DNA from: Alitta virens
Lineage: Eukaryota > Annelida > Polychaeta > Phyllodocida > Nereididae
DNA length: 64,000 nt
Direction of reading: 5' to 3'
NCBI GenBank assembly: GCA_932294295.1
Contig: OW028573.1
Span: 61,419,829-61,483,828, forward strand
Below the pieces are notes generated by a model. The model did no database searches. It was not told the origin of the DNA and was given only the letters and a program-made list of their open reading frames with translations. The translations under genes and the position numbers were made by a program. This document shows positions 55,610-64,000 of this stretch, in pieces. How positions within the stretch are numbered: the stretch's first letter is position 1; every line of letters starts with the position of its first letter.

Positions 55610-57170
55610 GCAAGTGGACTTTTCCCGAAAATGAAGTGGAACACTTCCGGGAATATTACACCCAGGGCCCAGCCTGTGATTCAAACTATGTCCACTCCTC
55701 AACACAGACGAAATTGGCAATAACAGTTACTACATGTATGGATCTAATAGCACGCAAAACCGAAGTATGGACTCTAGTGAGTTCCCTTTCCCGATCTTTG
55801 CAACTGGGAAAAGTAGCAAACACCTGGACAGACTTTATTCATGGTTATGAATCTGATAAGGAACGTGTTGTAGCTAGTCATGATGGTGAAGAGCAGTTAG
55901 TGACTCGTACTGGTTACAGGAAGCCTAAATTGGATCAAGTTACCCCCATGCAATGGATGGGGGCTACCGTTCGCATCTTGAGAGAACTATGCAATCCCGG
56001 TGATCTAAAAATGACAGATTTGAACAGTTGACATACATGGAAAAAGAATTGGCCAATAAGTACACATGGAATTCATTGCTGACCTATGACAGAGAGTATA
56101 GACATTGGCAATCGCAAACGGGACACAAATGGTCCACAGACAATATTCCTTTTGTTGAGGTCCACTTGGATGTACGCAGTAAACAGCCTGCACCCAGCAA
56201 GCAGCCCCCCCCCCCAGTTAGCCCAGATAAGGCACGACAGAGATCTGCAGGCAGTACAATATGGGCACATGTCAGTGGGGCAAGCATTGCAAATTTCGTC
56301 ATATGTTTGGATAACCAGTGCAGGGGGGGGGGGGGGATCACCTCCTAAATCTGAGAGATTAGCCCAAACTACCATAGCTCCCCATAACCCTGCCTTACTC
56401 AAAACAGAGTTGGGAAAATATGTTACGTGAAGATCCTGAGCAGTAAATGACCATGCTGCCATGAACTAAAAATCGATAATCAGACTGTCAGTCATGCTAC
56501 AAAGCTGATAACTCCTGGTTGCTACTTAGCCAAATTGGATCTCAAACATGCTTACAGAAGTGTTAAATTTAATCCCAATCACTTAAAATATAACAGGACT
56601 TAGCTCGCAATTCAATGGGCATAAAGAACCTACTTGGCTGTGTGACACTCGTCTGCCCTTCCGTGCAAAACTATCAGTGAATGTTTCCATCGCATATATC
56701 TGGCCATTCAGCGCATTTCGGCCAAGCAAGATGTCACAACAGTAATCTACCTGGATTACATACTGCTTGTTTCGACTTACAAATTACAGTGCGCACACTG
56801 AGAGAACTAGGCCTCAATTGCTTATAACAAGACTAAAGGCCCTCGCAGGTCATTGACCTTCCTAGGAATACAAATTTACACAGCAAGCACATGGAGTCTT
56901 CCTGACAACAAAGTCAGAACATTTCTACATATCCTAAAGCAATTCTACGCAGCACAGCGTGCATCTCTGAAACAACTTCAACGCATCGCAGGCATGCTCG
57001 CACAAAACAAGACTATCACCCCCCCCCCCCTTTTTTTTATCAGCTGCAAGTCTACCTTACATAAAAAGGACCGAGCAGAACCACAGTGCCCCCTAGTGGC
57101 TATATGGTTGAGACATGTATCACATCAAACTTCAAAGCCTGGCTTGTATGTAGTTGGCACATAAACAATG
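55610..57170 (+). mobile_element. DIRS-like (tyrosine-recombinase) retroelement fragment
   Basis: An N-terminal gag-like part (55636-56031, continuing after a frame change at 56028) reads TWTDFIHGYESDKERV, TPMQWMGATVRILRELC and LANKYTWNSLLTYDREYRHW, the type found upstream of DIRS-type polymerases. An RT follows: GCYLAKLDLKHAYRSVKFNP (about 56515), VIYLDYILLVS (about 56740) where YLDD is expected, and SLTFLGIQIYTASTWSLPDN (about 56845) followed by LKQLQRIAGMLAQ. Stops near 56600, a frameshift near 56660 and the YLDY change make it inactive. No tyrosine recombinase is seen downstream; the sequence leaves the element near the C/T homopolymer at 57018-57038. Confidence 0.8.
57087..57100 (-). promoter_or_regulatory. 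CTCF-like motif
   Basis: The minus strand reads GCCACTAGGGGGCA, one of the best matches to the CTCF core in this window. Binding not shown. Confidence 0.4.
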
Positions 57171-58127
57171 GTTGATCACAAATAGCATGGTATGAAAGGT
57201 GTTTGAGAGGTTCGAAGTTTTTGATGGTTGTTTTGGTAATTTAGAGGGACCAAGTTGAAACTAGTTGTGGTCTCTATTCTAGCAGGTGAGCAGATTCATG
57301 TTTCAGGTGTGAGCTGTGGGGAATCGGATCAGAGCATTGTTAGATATTTTATTATCCAAGTAAGAATATCAAGAATCCAATTAAAATTTTGCATAGAGTT
57401 AGACTATTTGCGGCCACAAATTCAGGTCTTTGCATCAGAAAAGTTGAGTGTCCAATTACAGGCTTTGAAATTCATGATGTCAGATGTCAACTGAGAACAA
57501 GAAAAACTTCTATTCCGCGTAATTATTACGGAGATAAAAAGGTTCAAGAAACAAAATAGTTTCCCTCAATTTTACCGCAAAGCTTAATTTTAAATTTTGC
57601 TTTTGACTTTGAACCTAAACATTGTGTGATATAAAGTAAATTAATTAATACAATGGTGAAGTGTACAATTTCAGAACTCATTATTAATAACAGATCTGCA
57701 GTTTTTTATGTTTCTGAGAAACTAATTTTTCATAAGGTACAGTTAGTTTCATAAAATATGGTAGACAATAGACAGCTGTATCAACCTATTTATAGCTGTA
57801 GCTATTACTGACAAAAGCCAGCTGCTCCGGTATACTCCAAGCTTATAGTCGGCTTACATCCACAACCATTGAAAAAGTATAAACTTTGGTAAATGTTAGA
57901 ATTTATCTCATATACCATAAATATGTATGTACAATAGACATGCATCTTTTCAATGAAAAATGACAAATACGGGTAACTCTCAACTTATCACCAAATGGTG
58001 CTGCATGTACTTTTAGATCTGACTTTGAATAGCCAGCAATAGCCAGACATTTCTTTTCAGTGGCATATAGCATTGTATAGCAGAAGTTGTCTAGCTTTGT
58101 ATAAGTTCAATTTGACAGGCCGTTTTT
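57171..58127. other. Unannotated spacer
   Basis: No gene recognised. An 80-codon frame at 57255-57494 has no family features. Confidence 0.45.
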
Positions 58128-58632
58128 AACACAGGACCTACATAGAGTAAAACAGTGTGTTTTACAAAACCAAATCTCATATTTGGTCAAATTGGACTGA
58201 AATGATTTCTAACAGTAATAAATAAAAAGAGGGGGCCTTTGAGCAAGAGGGGTCCCTCTGGCCATGTGATCTCCCAAAGAACAGTCTCATTTCTAGTCAC
58301 TCAAATGGTAGCGCTATGATGACGGGAGGAGGGTGGGACAACCTGGAGTGAAGGTCCTGCGAGTCTAACTCACAGAGAGAACCCCGGAGGAGGGATGTCA
58401 CTCTATTTCGTAAGACTTCACAGGACCTACACTGTGAAAAACTGTGTTTTACAAAGCCAAATCTCATTTGGTCAAATTGGACTGAAATTATTTCTAACAG
58501 TAATAAATAAAAAGAGGGGGTCCTTTGAGCAAGAGGGGTCCTTCTAGTCATGGGGTGTCACTCTATTTTGTAAGACTTCATAGGACCTACACTGTGTACA
58601 ACAGTGTGTTTTACAAAGCCAGATTCCTAACA
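58128..58632. repeat. Local duplication, three partial units
   Basis: ACAGGACCTACA followed by ACTGTGTTTTACAAARCCA, CAAATTGGACTGAAATKATT and AAATAAAAAGAGGGGG recurs at 58131 and 58421 (290 bp apart). The first part recurs again at 58581. Units 2 and 3 also share a preceding TGTCACTCTATTTYGTAAGA (58394 and 58554). Confidence 0.9.
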
Positions 58633-58639
58633 CGGAAGT

Positions 58640-59075
58640 GGGTCAGACAACTTCATGACCCCCTCTGCCCTCCGCAATTTGCCGGCCAGCCACCACCTGG
58701 GTCAAGCGAAACCGGTTGTCAGGCGGGGGGCAGACATGGGCCAGGTAAAACCTGGTGAAAGTAGAAGGGGTAGCCCACCAACCTATGAGGAGTATACCTC
58801 CAAGGAGTGGTGGCCCCCTTCATAGGCCCATATGGCCTCATGGGCATCAACCGACTCATACGTTTGTCGGATGCAAAGCAGGTCACCGACTGGCTCCTGT
58901 GAAACGAATCTTGCGGAACAGCCGCTCCCCCCAGATAACAATTCAATGTCGGCCTGAGGTTGGGCCAATGACGGCAGTAAAATCGGCCCAACGCCGGAAA
59001 ACAGTGTTGGGCCAGCGTTATTATGCTCATTGGCGCGAGGTTGACACGAGGTCGGGGTGACGCTGGTTTGCCCAC
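58640..59075. repeat. GC-rich repeat element, unclassified
   Basis: An island of higher GC. It contains CAGCCACCACCTGGGTCAAG, AACCGGTTGTCAGGCGGGGG, a GGTAGCCCACCAACCTATGA segment, and towards the end GGTTGGGCCAATGACGG, CGGCCCAACGCCGG and GTGTTGGGCCAGCG. Repeated TTGGGCC/GGCCCAA units of this type are familiar from retroposons in aquatic invertebrates, but I cannot name the family. The overlapping open frames on both strands reflect composition. Confidence 0.6.
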
Positions 59076-59130
59076 ACAGTATGTTGCACAGTTGTGTTAA
59101 CTATAGATCCAATCTTTAGTAAATTCACAG

Positions 59131-59215
59131 CTAAGGAATGGTTGAATGGATAGATCTGGCAGTGACCAGCCATTAGGCTGAGGTACAGGGTTCAAATCTA
59201 TTTGCAAATTATTTT
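59131..59215 (+). mobile_element. tRNA-derived SINE head
   Basis: GCTAAGGAATGGTTGAATGG then ATAGATCTGGC resembles a tRNA 5' half with A box, and GGGTTCAAATC (59188-59198) is a good B box. It lies immediately after the GC-rich repeat. No cloverleaf-quality tRNA is apparent. Confidence 0.55.
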
Positions 59216-59599
59216 ATAGACATATGCCCAATCACGAGTGCAGTTTTAACAGTCGATATAAAATCTTATCCTTAGAAGTCATTCAACTGTATAGTAACTG
59301 TCTTAACAAAGACCTTGGATTGACATGTTTGTCTGGTTAGTGTAATATATATCATACTTGTCTTCTGTTCGCAAGATCGTGAATTAAAATCTTTTCGGAT
59401 CACTTTTATGGCAACGATCATGGTTTTGACTTTTAGTTCTTCAGTTTTTTTGTATTATTATTATATCTAAATATCTTACCATGCAGATGGTAATAATTAT
59501 GCAATGCTCTCTGGGGAAAATTCCTTGCCCAGGATTCGAACATGGGGCATTGCAATGAATATCTTACCAAGGGGGCCAGGATGGAGATGTGGAGGCCGC

Positions 59600-60000
59600 A
59601 CTTTACCGGAGTAAATGATTTCCTTTTTGAATTAAGTATTTCTTGCAGTGTTTACAATTATGCTGACGATAACATCCTATGCTACGCACACAGAGACTCA
59701 ATGGTCATGAAAGAAAATGCATCTAAATTATAAATAAAATAAACAGTAATCTTATCTCTACTGGTGTTGGTGGTGGTGGATTAGGGCTTTACGTCCTGGA
59801 TTTCTGCACCTGATGGGCTAATTAGGACAGGTAGGGACATGGCAATGAGACGAAGGATGAAACAGCCATCCAACATAGGCTCAACCGGGAATTGAACCCG
59901 GGACCCAGTGGTTGGAAGCCCAGCGTGCTACCATTGAGCTAGGCCCTCACCCCATCTTATCTCTGCTGTAAATATTTCAATTACATCTGGTATGCTGTGC
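59600..60000 (+). mobile_element. RT palm scrap of a LINE, split by a SINE
   Basis: 59605-59733 reads GVNDFLFELSISCSVYNYADD then NILCYAHRDS, the palm of a CR1/Jockey-type reverse transcriptase with the catalytic YADD intact. The region continues after the SINE (59968 on) as a weak match. No other parts are preserved. Confidence 0.75.
59764..59953 (-). mobile_element. tRNA-derived SINE with 15-bp target-site duplication
   Basis: On the minus strand the head reads GGCCTAGCTCAATGGTAGCA (A box) and CCGGGTTCAATTCCCGG (B box, about 59886), a well-kept tRNA-like promoter. A body of about 110 bp follows, and the 3' end is a CCA-type triplet tail (GGT repeats on the plus strand at 59764-59780). It is flanked by ATCTTATCTCTACTG (59749-59763) and ATCTTATCTCTGCTG (59954-59968). 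Confidence 0.88.
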
Positions 60001-60480
60001 AATAAAAGCTACATAAACATATTATAAATATATATATATATGAGAGAGTGAAAACATTGCACAATGAGCAGTGATATGAGTTGGCCATCACGGAGTTCAG
60101 TGGTACCACCATGCCATGCACGACACAGTAAAAAAACAATGCCACTGCGGATTTTAATAATAAAAGTTGAATGGCCTCTGACTGTTTCCTAGCCAACAAC
60201 ACCAATAAGGAAAATAATCAAACAGACAATGAACTTGTATTTTTTTAGTTGCTTTGGTTATTGGTCAAGGATGACTTTGGTTTTTGCGTCAGCACCCACT
60301 TGTCAAAAGTTAATTGGAAGTAAAAAGAACAATCAGCCCAAATTCTCCTATAAATGATGTTGTTAGATAAAACCGAATAATGTTTGTCACATCAAAAGAC
60401 CGAAGGCTATTTTTGTGACCACTGCCATGATGCAAACCGACGTACTTGTAAGAGACCATAATAGCAATTTGTGGTTTGGT
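60001..60480. other. Unannotated spacer
   Basis: A (TA)n tract at about 60025-60041; no gene seen. Confidence 0.45.
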
Positions 60481-60484
60481 AATT

Positions 60485-61560
60485 GAGGAAGCAGGTGACC
60501 AAGTCACCTTTATGAAAACTGTCTTAAATTAATTAAGGAAGCAGGTGACCGAGTCTCCTTAAGGGCAACTTTCTAATTAACCTAAGCTGTCTAATCTATT
60601 CAAAGATGTTGCTAACTGCAAGTCAACCTCCTTAAGTTCAAACAAATACCCAGTCAGTATTTTGTCAGTTATAAAATTACTTGACAATGTGTAGGTGTGA
60701 GTATCGCACTAATAAAAGACAAATGGAATCTACATTATTTAAAAAATGGAAATAAAAACCAGGGAGCCGACAATGGCATACATCGTATGTCCCACCTGGT
60801 GAAGTTAGCTCCCTGAAAAGATAACCCTGCAGAGCAACTTGTCATTGCTTGAGATACACGGCAATGTATTTGTATGACACTTAATAAACATTTGAGTTAT
60901 TTTTCCATGAAGTTAGTTCCCTGCACTATGATCAGGTAACTGCACTTACCTGTCAAATCAAGCTGAGATACATATTTTGATCAGAAAAAAAAAACACTGC
61001 GGTCCGGTAATTGATCCCTGGCAAAATTTTATTTTGATTAGGTAACTGCAGTTACCTGATCCCAATACATGTTTTGCCAGAGATCAGGTAACTGTCCTAT
61101 GATTAGGAATGCAATTACCCATGCAGCTTTTCCCCACTGTTAATGGTCCCATATCAGGGAGGCAACTTCACATTTTGACCCCACCTAGTGAAGTTAACTC
61201 CCTGGGAAGAGCACCTGCCGATAGATTTTCCATTGCTTGGCACAGATGTCAAATCATGACTAGTCTCATTGCTCACATTATATTCTGCACCTGATATGAA
61301 GTTAGTCAGTTTTCTGAAACAGAGCATCTTGATTGATTTCATTAAATTCCATTGACTTATTACATGTGAGGCAAAGCTGTGCCGGTAACTGCAGTTACTC
61401 GAGCAAATAATAGCTGACTTTATTTCAACATACCATTTTTCAAGCTAATCATAAGAAAGCATTTTTTCCTCATTCATTGTCACGGATCGAGTAACTGCAC
61501 TATATCACGAAAATGCTTCATTTTTTCAGGGAACTGCGACAGAGCCAGATTCGGGGAGCC
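60485..61560. repeat. Array of interspersed AGGTAACTGCAGTTACCT-like palindromes
   Basis: Palindromic motifs: AGGTGACCAAGTCACCT (60493-60509), a decayed copy at 60543, AGGTAACTGCACTTACCT (60934-60951), AGGTAACTGCAGTTACCT (61040-61057, perfect), a half copy at 61086, GGTAACTGCAGTTACTC (61383-61399) and GAGTAACTGCAC at 61489. Between them a GTGAAGTTARCTCCCTG motif recurs at about 60801, 60907 and 61189, and a 70-bp block around it (ending CATTGCTTG) recurs about 390 bp apart. An old, degraded tandem array. Confidence 0.8.
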
Positions 61561-62009
61561 TACTTCACCTGACTTTCTTAAGGTATCTGTCAATGACGTA
61601 TCTTAAGCACAGTTTGTACGGACTTGATATTAGCATCATGACATTAAACAGAGACACGAGGTCTACAATAGCAGTAGTAGGAGTGGGAGTTACGTCCAAT
61701 CAGTGCTTCACAATAAATGGGTGAAGTATGAGACCTTTCAACTTGTCACGCAGAATTCTCGATCCTCACGGACCTTTGGCACCAGTAAATACTATATATA
61801 TCTTTTATTCGACAGCTTCATGTCATTCATGACATATGTGTCACAATGTAAATGGAAAATACAAAGTAAAGGACATACAGTAACAATTAAGGAATAATAG
61901 AAAAGTAGTAACTAAGACTAGGTTCCAGCTACAATAAAGATTTGTTACAATACAATAGCAATTGTTCATAGTAATATACACTTTTCAATTTAAAGTTCAG
62001 TCTTGTTAT
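61561..62009. other. Unannotated spacer
   Basis: No gene recognised. Confidence 0.45.
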
Positions 62010-62052
<43 letters not shown>

Positions 62053-62129
62053 CATCTTACAGCATTATCCATAACAAATGATCTACCACACAGGTAATGA
62101 GAACATTAGTAGGGACATATATACATGTA

Positions 62130-62160
<31 letters not shown>
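62010..62160. repeat. (TC)n(TA)n and (AT)n microsatellites
   Basis: (TC)n at about 62010-62032 runs directly into (TA)n to 62051; a second (AT)n tract lies at about 62134-62160. Confidence 0.95.
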
Positions 62161-62249
62161 CAAGATCGAAGATATGGTATAAAAATCCTTATAATGCTAA
62201 GACTCTCAGAATGATGGTCAACATGTTTAATGCCGGACGATAGATAATG

Positions 62250-62760
62250 ACTTAAACATTTATTAGACATCAATATTTACCAGAAATTTTTCAAGGGATT
62301 TTAACAACTCAGGCTCTTTTGATTTCATGATGGTCTTAAATCTATCTTTATTGTTTAGTTGCTCAAAATTCTCTATGTTATCATTAGCTTCTTTGAGGAG
62401 TACCTCACGACTAAGTTTATTATGCGGACATATTTCATGCATACTGCATTTTAGGCATAGCATCTCGACTGCTGGCAATATGGGATTTTCATGTCTACCT
62501 GTTTCAATACGAAAATTATGTGAGCTTACTCTAAATCTGGCGATTTTATTATACATTTTTCTGCTTAGATTTAATAAGAGATAAAGTTCTAGTCTATAAT
62601 CAGTCTTGAAGAGTTTATAAGTTCTAAGTTTTGGCTGTAATTTGGAATCATTTATTTCAGCTGATATAGTTTCCTGACATTTATCATAAATTTTAGATTT
62701 GAATGTTTTAACATATCTGGTATTTTATTTGGTCAGTTGAATTGCAAAGATCCGTATTGC
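62250..62760 (-). mobile_element. LINE ORF2 C-terminal fragment
   Basis: Minus-strand open frame from about 62700 to 62263 reads KLRTYKLFKTDYRLELYL, LAKFRLSSH-type VARFRVSSHNFRIETGRHEN and a C-x-x-C...H...C region (LCLKCSMHEICPHNKL), typical of the zinc-binding tail of non-LTR retrotransposon polymerases in aquatic animals. It continues into KEANDNIENFEQLNNKDRF. The polymerase is absent; 5'-truncated. Confidence 0.8.
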
Positions 62761-62821
62761 AAAGACACCATTTGCGAATAATGAGCTAGAATCCATTAAA
62801 AAAAGATATCCTTCTTTTCTA

Positions 62822-62840
62822 CTCCCCCCCCCCCCCCCCA
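62822..62840. repeat. Poly-C tract
   Basis: A run of about 16-17 C followed by A-rich purine sequence. Confidence 0.95.
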
Positions 62841-62958
62841 AATAGTAGAAGAAGAAAAAAAGAAGACTTGATTTCACAGCTGATAGTCGCCAACCACATT
62901 AGTCCCCTTAAATAATCGATCATTGTAGCCGCAACGGAGCTTGAAGTGCCTGCGATTA

Positions 62959-63043
62959 CCACTAGGTGGAAACATCACAATCGAAATAAGCGCTCCTGGT
63001 GGTAAAAATTTTTTTCTTACTGTTTAACACCAGATGGCGGTTT
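62959..63043 (+). promoter_or_regulatory. Two CTCF-like motifs
   Basis: CCACTAGGTGGAAA at 62959-62972 and ACACCAGATGGCGG at 63027-63040, about 70 bp apart and in the same orientation. Both match the CTCF core CCASYAGRKGGC closely, the second best. No gene is nearby except the partial exon at the right edge. Confidence 0.35.
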
Positions 63044-63792
63044 AATATATACACACGGTTTTAACATGCCACCTACCAGGTGCATATTGACAAGTCAACC
63101 ACCTAAGATTTGACCAAAAAAAATTGGAAGAAAAAAGAAGCTAACAAAAACCACAGCCACTTGGCCTCTCAATAAAAAAATGTAAAAAAAAATTCTCAGT
63201 TCTCTTTCTGTTTATTTTTCCAAATGACAAATAATTAGCTTTCTTCTTGGTATAATACATAGAGTATGCTTTGTTTGAAACAGCATGAATGAGAAGATGT
63301 CTGTAAAATTGTGTATCAATTTCGAAAGACTATATCCTTATTGAGATAAACTAATGACACCAGATTGAAATCATAGCCACCATATTCGTGTGCACAGTTA
63401 CCACAAATCTAAAATGGTTTATCTCTGAAGTTTATAAATAATTGATTACTAACTCTTTGACACTGGCGTAATATACTTTTCATTTAAAATTAGGCTAAGC
63501 AGGAGCGCTAATCAAAGGTACAATGACCCTGGCAACAAATGCTCCCTTCAGTCAGAACCTGCAACGACATGTTGTAATGCAAGTCAGTTATTTCATTATC
63601 AGATCTATAAGGAGTTGAAGGTGAAATTAAACCAGAGAGATATTTATTCTGGATTAGGAGATTGTTTAAACAGATTATGAAGCCAATTGTCTACTCTAAG
63701 CTCAATGAACAAAACAAGAAGTTGAGTTCAAACAATAAGTTGCTCTAATAAATATACTGACCACTGGGAAGCCACTGACCGGCAAAAGTTAC

Positions 63793-64000
63793 CATGGAAA
63801 ATCCAATTCATTTGTAGTTCAATGGAAACACGGGCATCAGTAGATACTTTCAGCTGTATTTTGTGCGGATTGTAGCCAAGGATACTGTCTGGCCTTAGAT
63901 TTGTTGGAAACTTTTCCTCTGATCCAATCTCAGCTCCCCCAGGGTTGCACATGTAGCATAGATTGATTGAGGATAGTGAAGTTCCATAAAAACCCGAGTG
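63793..64000 (-). CDS. Partial exon of an unidentified protein at the window edge
   Basis: From the right edge the minus strand is open for the whole 208 bp and gives an ordinary-looking protein: HSGFYGTSLSSINLCYMCNP, GGAEIGSEEKFPTNLRPDS, then ILGYNPHKIQLKVSTDARVS and IELQMNWIFHG. A possible donor GTAACT follows 63793; without it the frame runs on to a stop at 63728. The composition and absence of stops over about 90 codons in AT-rich DNA suggest real coding sequence. I do not recognise the family. Its phase at this donor does not match the cyclase exon at 44308-44444, so it is probably a different gene. Confidence 0.45.

Noticed and set aside
56005..56462. Minus-strand and alternative plus-strand frames over the DIRS-like element
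   Set aside because: They overlap the readable gag-like frame and contain homopolymer-derived Pro and Gly runs; no independent support.
58525..59075. Protein-coding gene in the 58.5-59.1 kb GC-rich island
   Set aside because: Frames of similar length occur on both strands, with Pro/Arg-rich composition; repeated TTGGGCC/GGCCCAA units point to a retroposon.
59878..59953. Functional tRNA gene on the minus strand
   Set aside because: The promoter is good, but the sequence is the head of a SINE with body, triplet tail and target-site duplication.

Overview
This is a eukaryotic window, most likely from the nuclear genome of a marine invertebrate animal. It is AT-rich and gene-poor. It carries decayed non-LTR retrotransposons of several lineages, a DIRS-like fragment, tRNA-derived SINEs, DNA-transposon relics, and many mini- and microsatellites. 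There are no bacterial-style operons, ribosome-binding sites or CRISPR arrays. The phylum cannot be fixed by eye. The one clear gene (a NIT-domain membrane guanylate cyclase) and a P2X7-C-terminal-like exon both suggest a lophotrochozoan or an invertebrate deuterostome.

The central gene is a minus-strand receptor-type guanylate cyclase. I assembled it from splice signals and reading-frame phase: exons at 44308-44444 (optional N-terminal or 5'UTR exon), 42222-43709, 36277-36488, 29815-29913, 29094-29185 and 28665-28760. All internal junctions are GT-AG and the phases agree. From the ATG at 43645 it gives a 640-residue protein: short cytosolic N-terminus, TM1, an extracellular NIT (nitrate/nitrite-sensing type) domain, TM2, a signalling helix, and a complete class III cyclase domain. 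Both metal aspartates, the Glu/Cys pair for guanine, and the Asn/Arg pair are present. A poly(A) signal lies just past the stop. Two introns are long (5.7 and 6.4 kb) and full of repeats.

Other possible coding segments are a plus-strand exon like the P2X7 intracellular domain (49837-50227), broken by an in-frame TAG; a partial minus-strand open exon at the right edge (63793-64000); and two small unidentified ORFs (7.2-7.55 kb and 51.1-51.4 kb).

Layout. 1-3.5 kb: AT-rich spacer with faint duplications. 3.5-7.2 kb: degenerate tandem repeats ending in three nearly identical 533-bp units. 7.9-8.9 kb: G-rich array. 8.9-10.7 kb: LINE carrying a hAT-like MITE with a perfect hairpin. 14.0-14.6, 15.5-17.95, 20.0-21.3 and 22.8-24.9 kb: LINE remnants. 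26.7-27.4 kb: Tc1-like foldback. 28.5-44.4 kb: cyclase gene. 44.9-46.4 kb: satellite-like motifs. 46.4-47.9 kb: L1/Tx1-like LINE tail. 55.6-57.2 kb: DIRS-like element. 59.6-60.0 kb: RT scrap with a SINE inserted and flanked by a target-site duplication. 60.5-61.6 kb: array of palindromic motifs. 62.2-62.8 kb: LINE C-terminus.

A composite repeat family recurs at 22.1, 30.0, 30.8, 31.7, 34.5 and 48.0 kb, in both orientations. It has a TAGA-rich lead, an AT-rich module and a GC-rich core of short repeats. I do not recognise it, and it is the best candidate here for an undescribed element.
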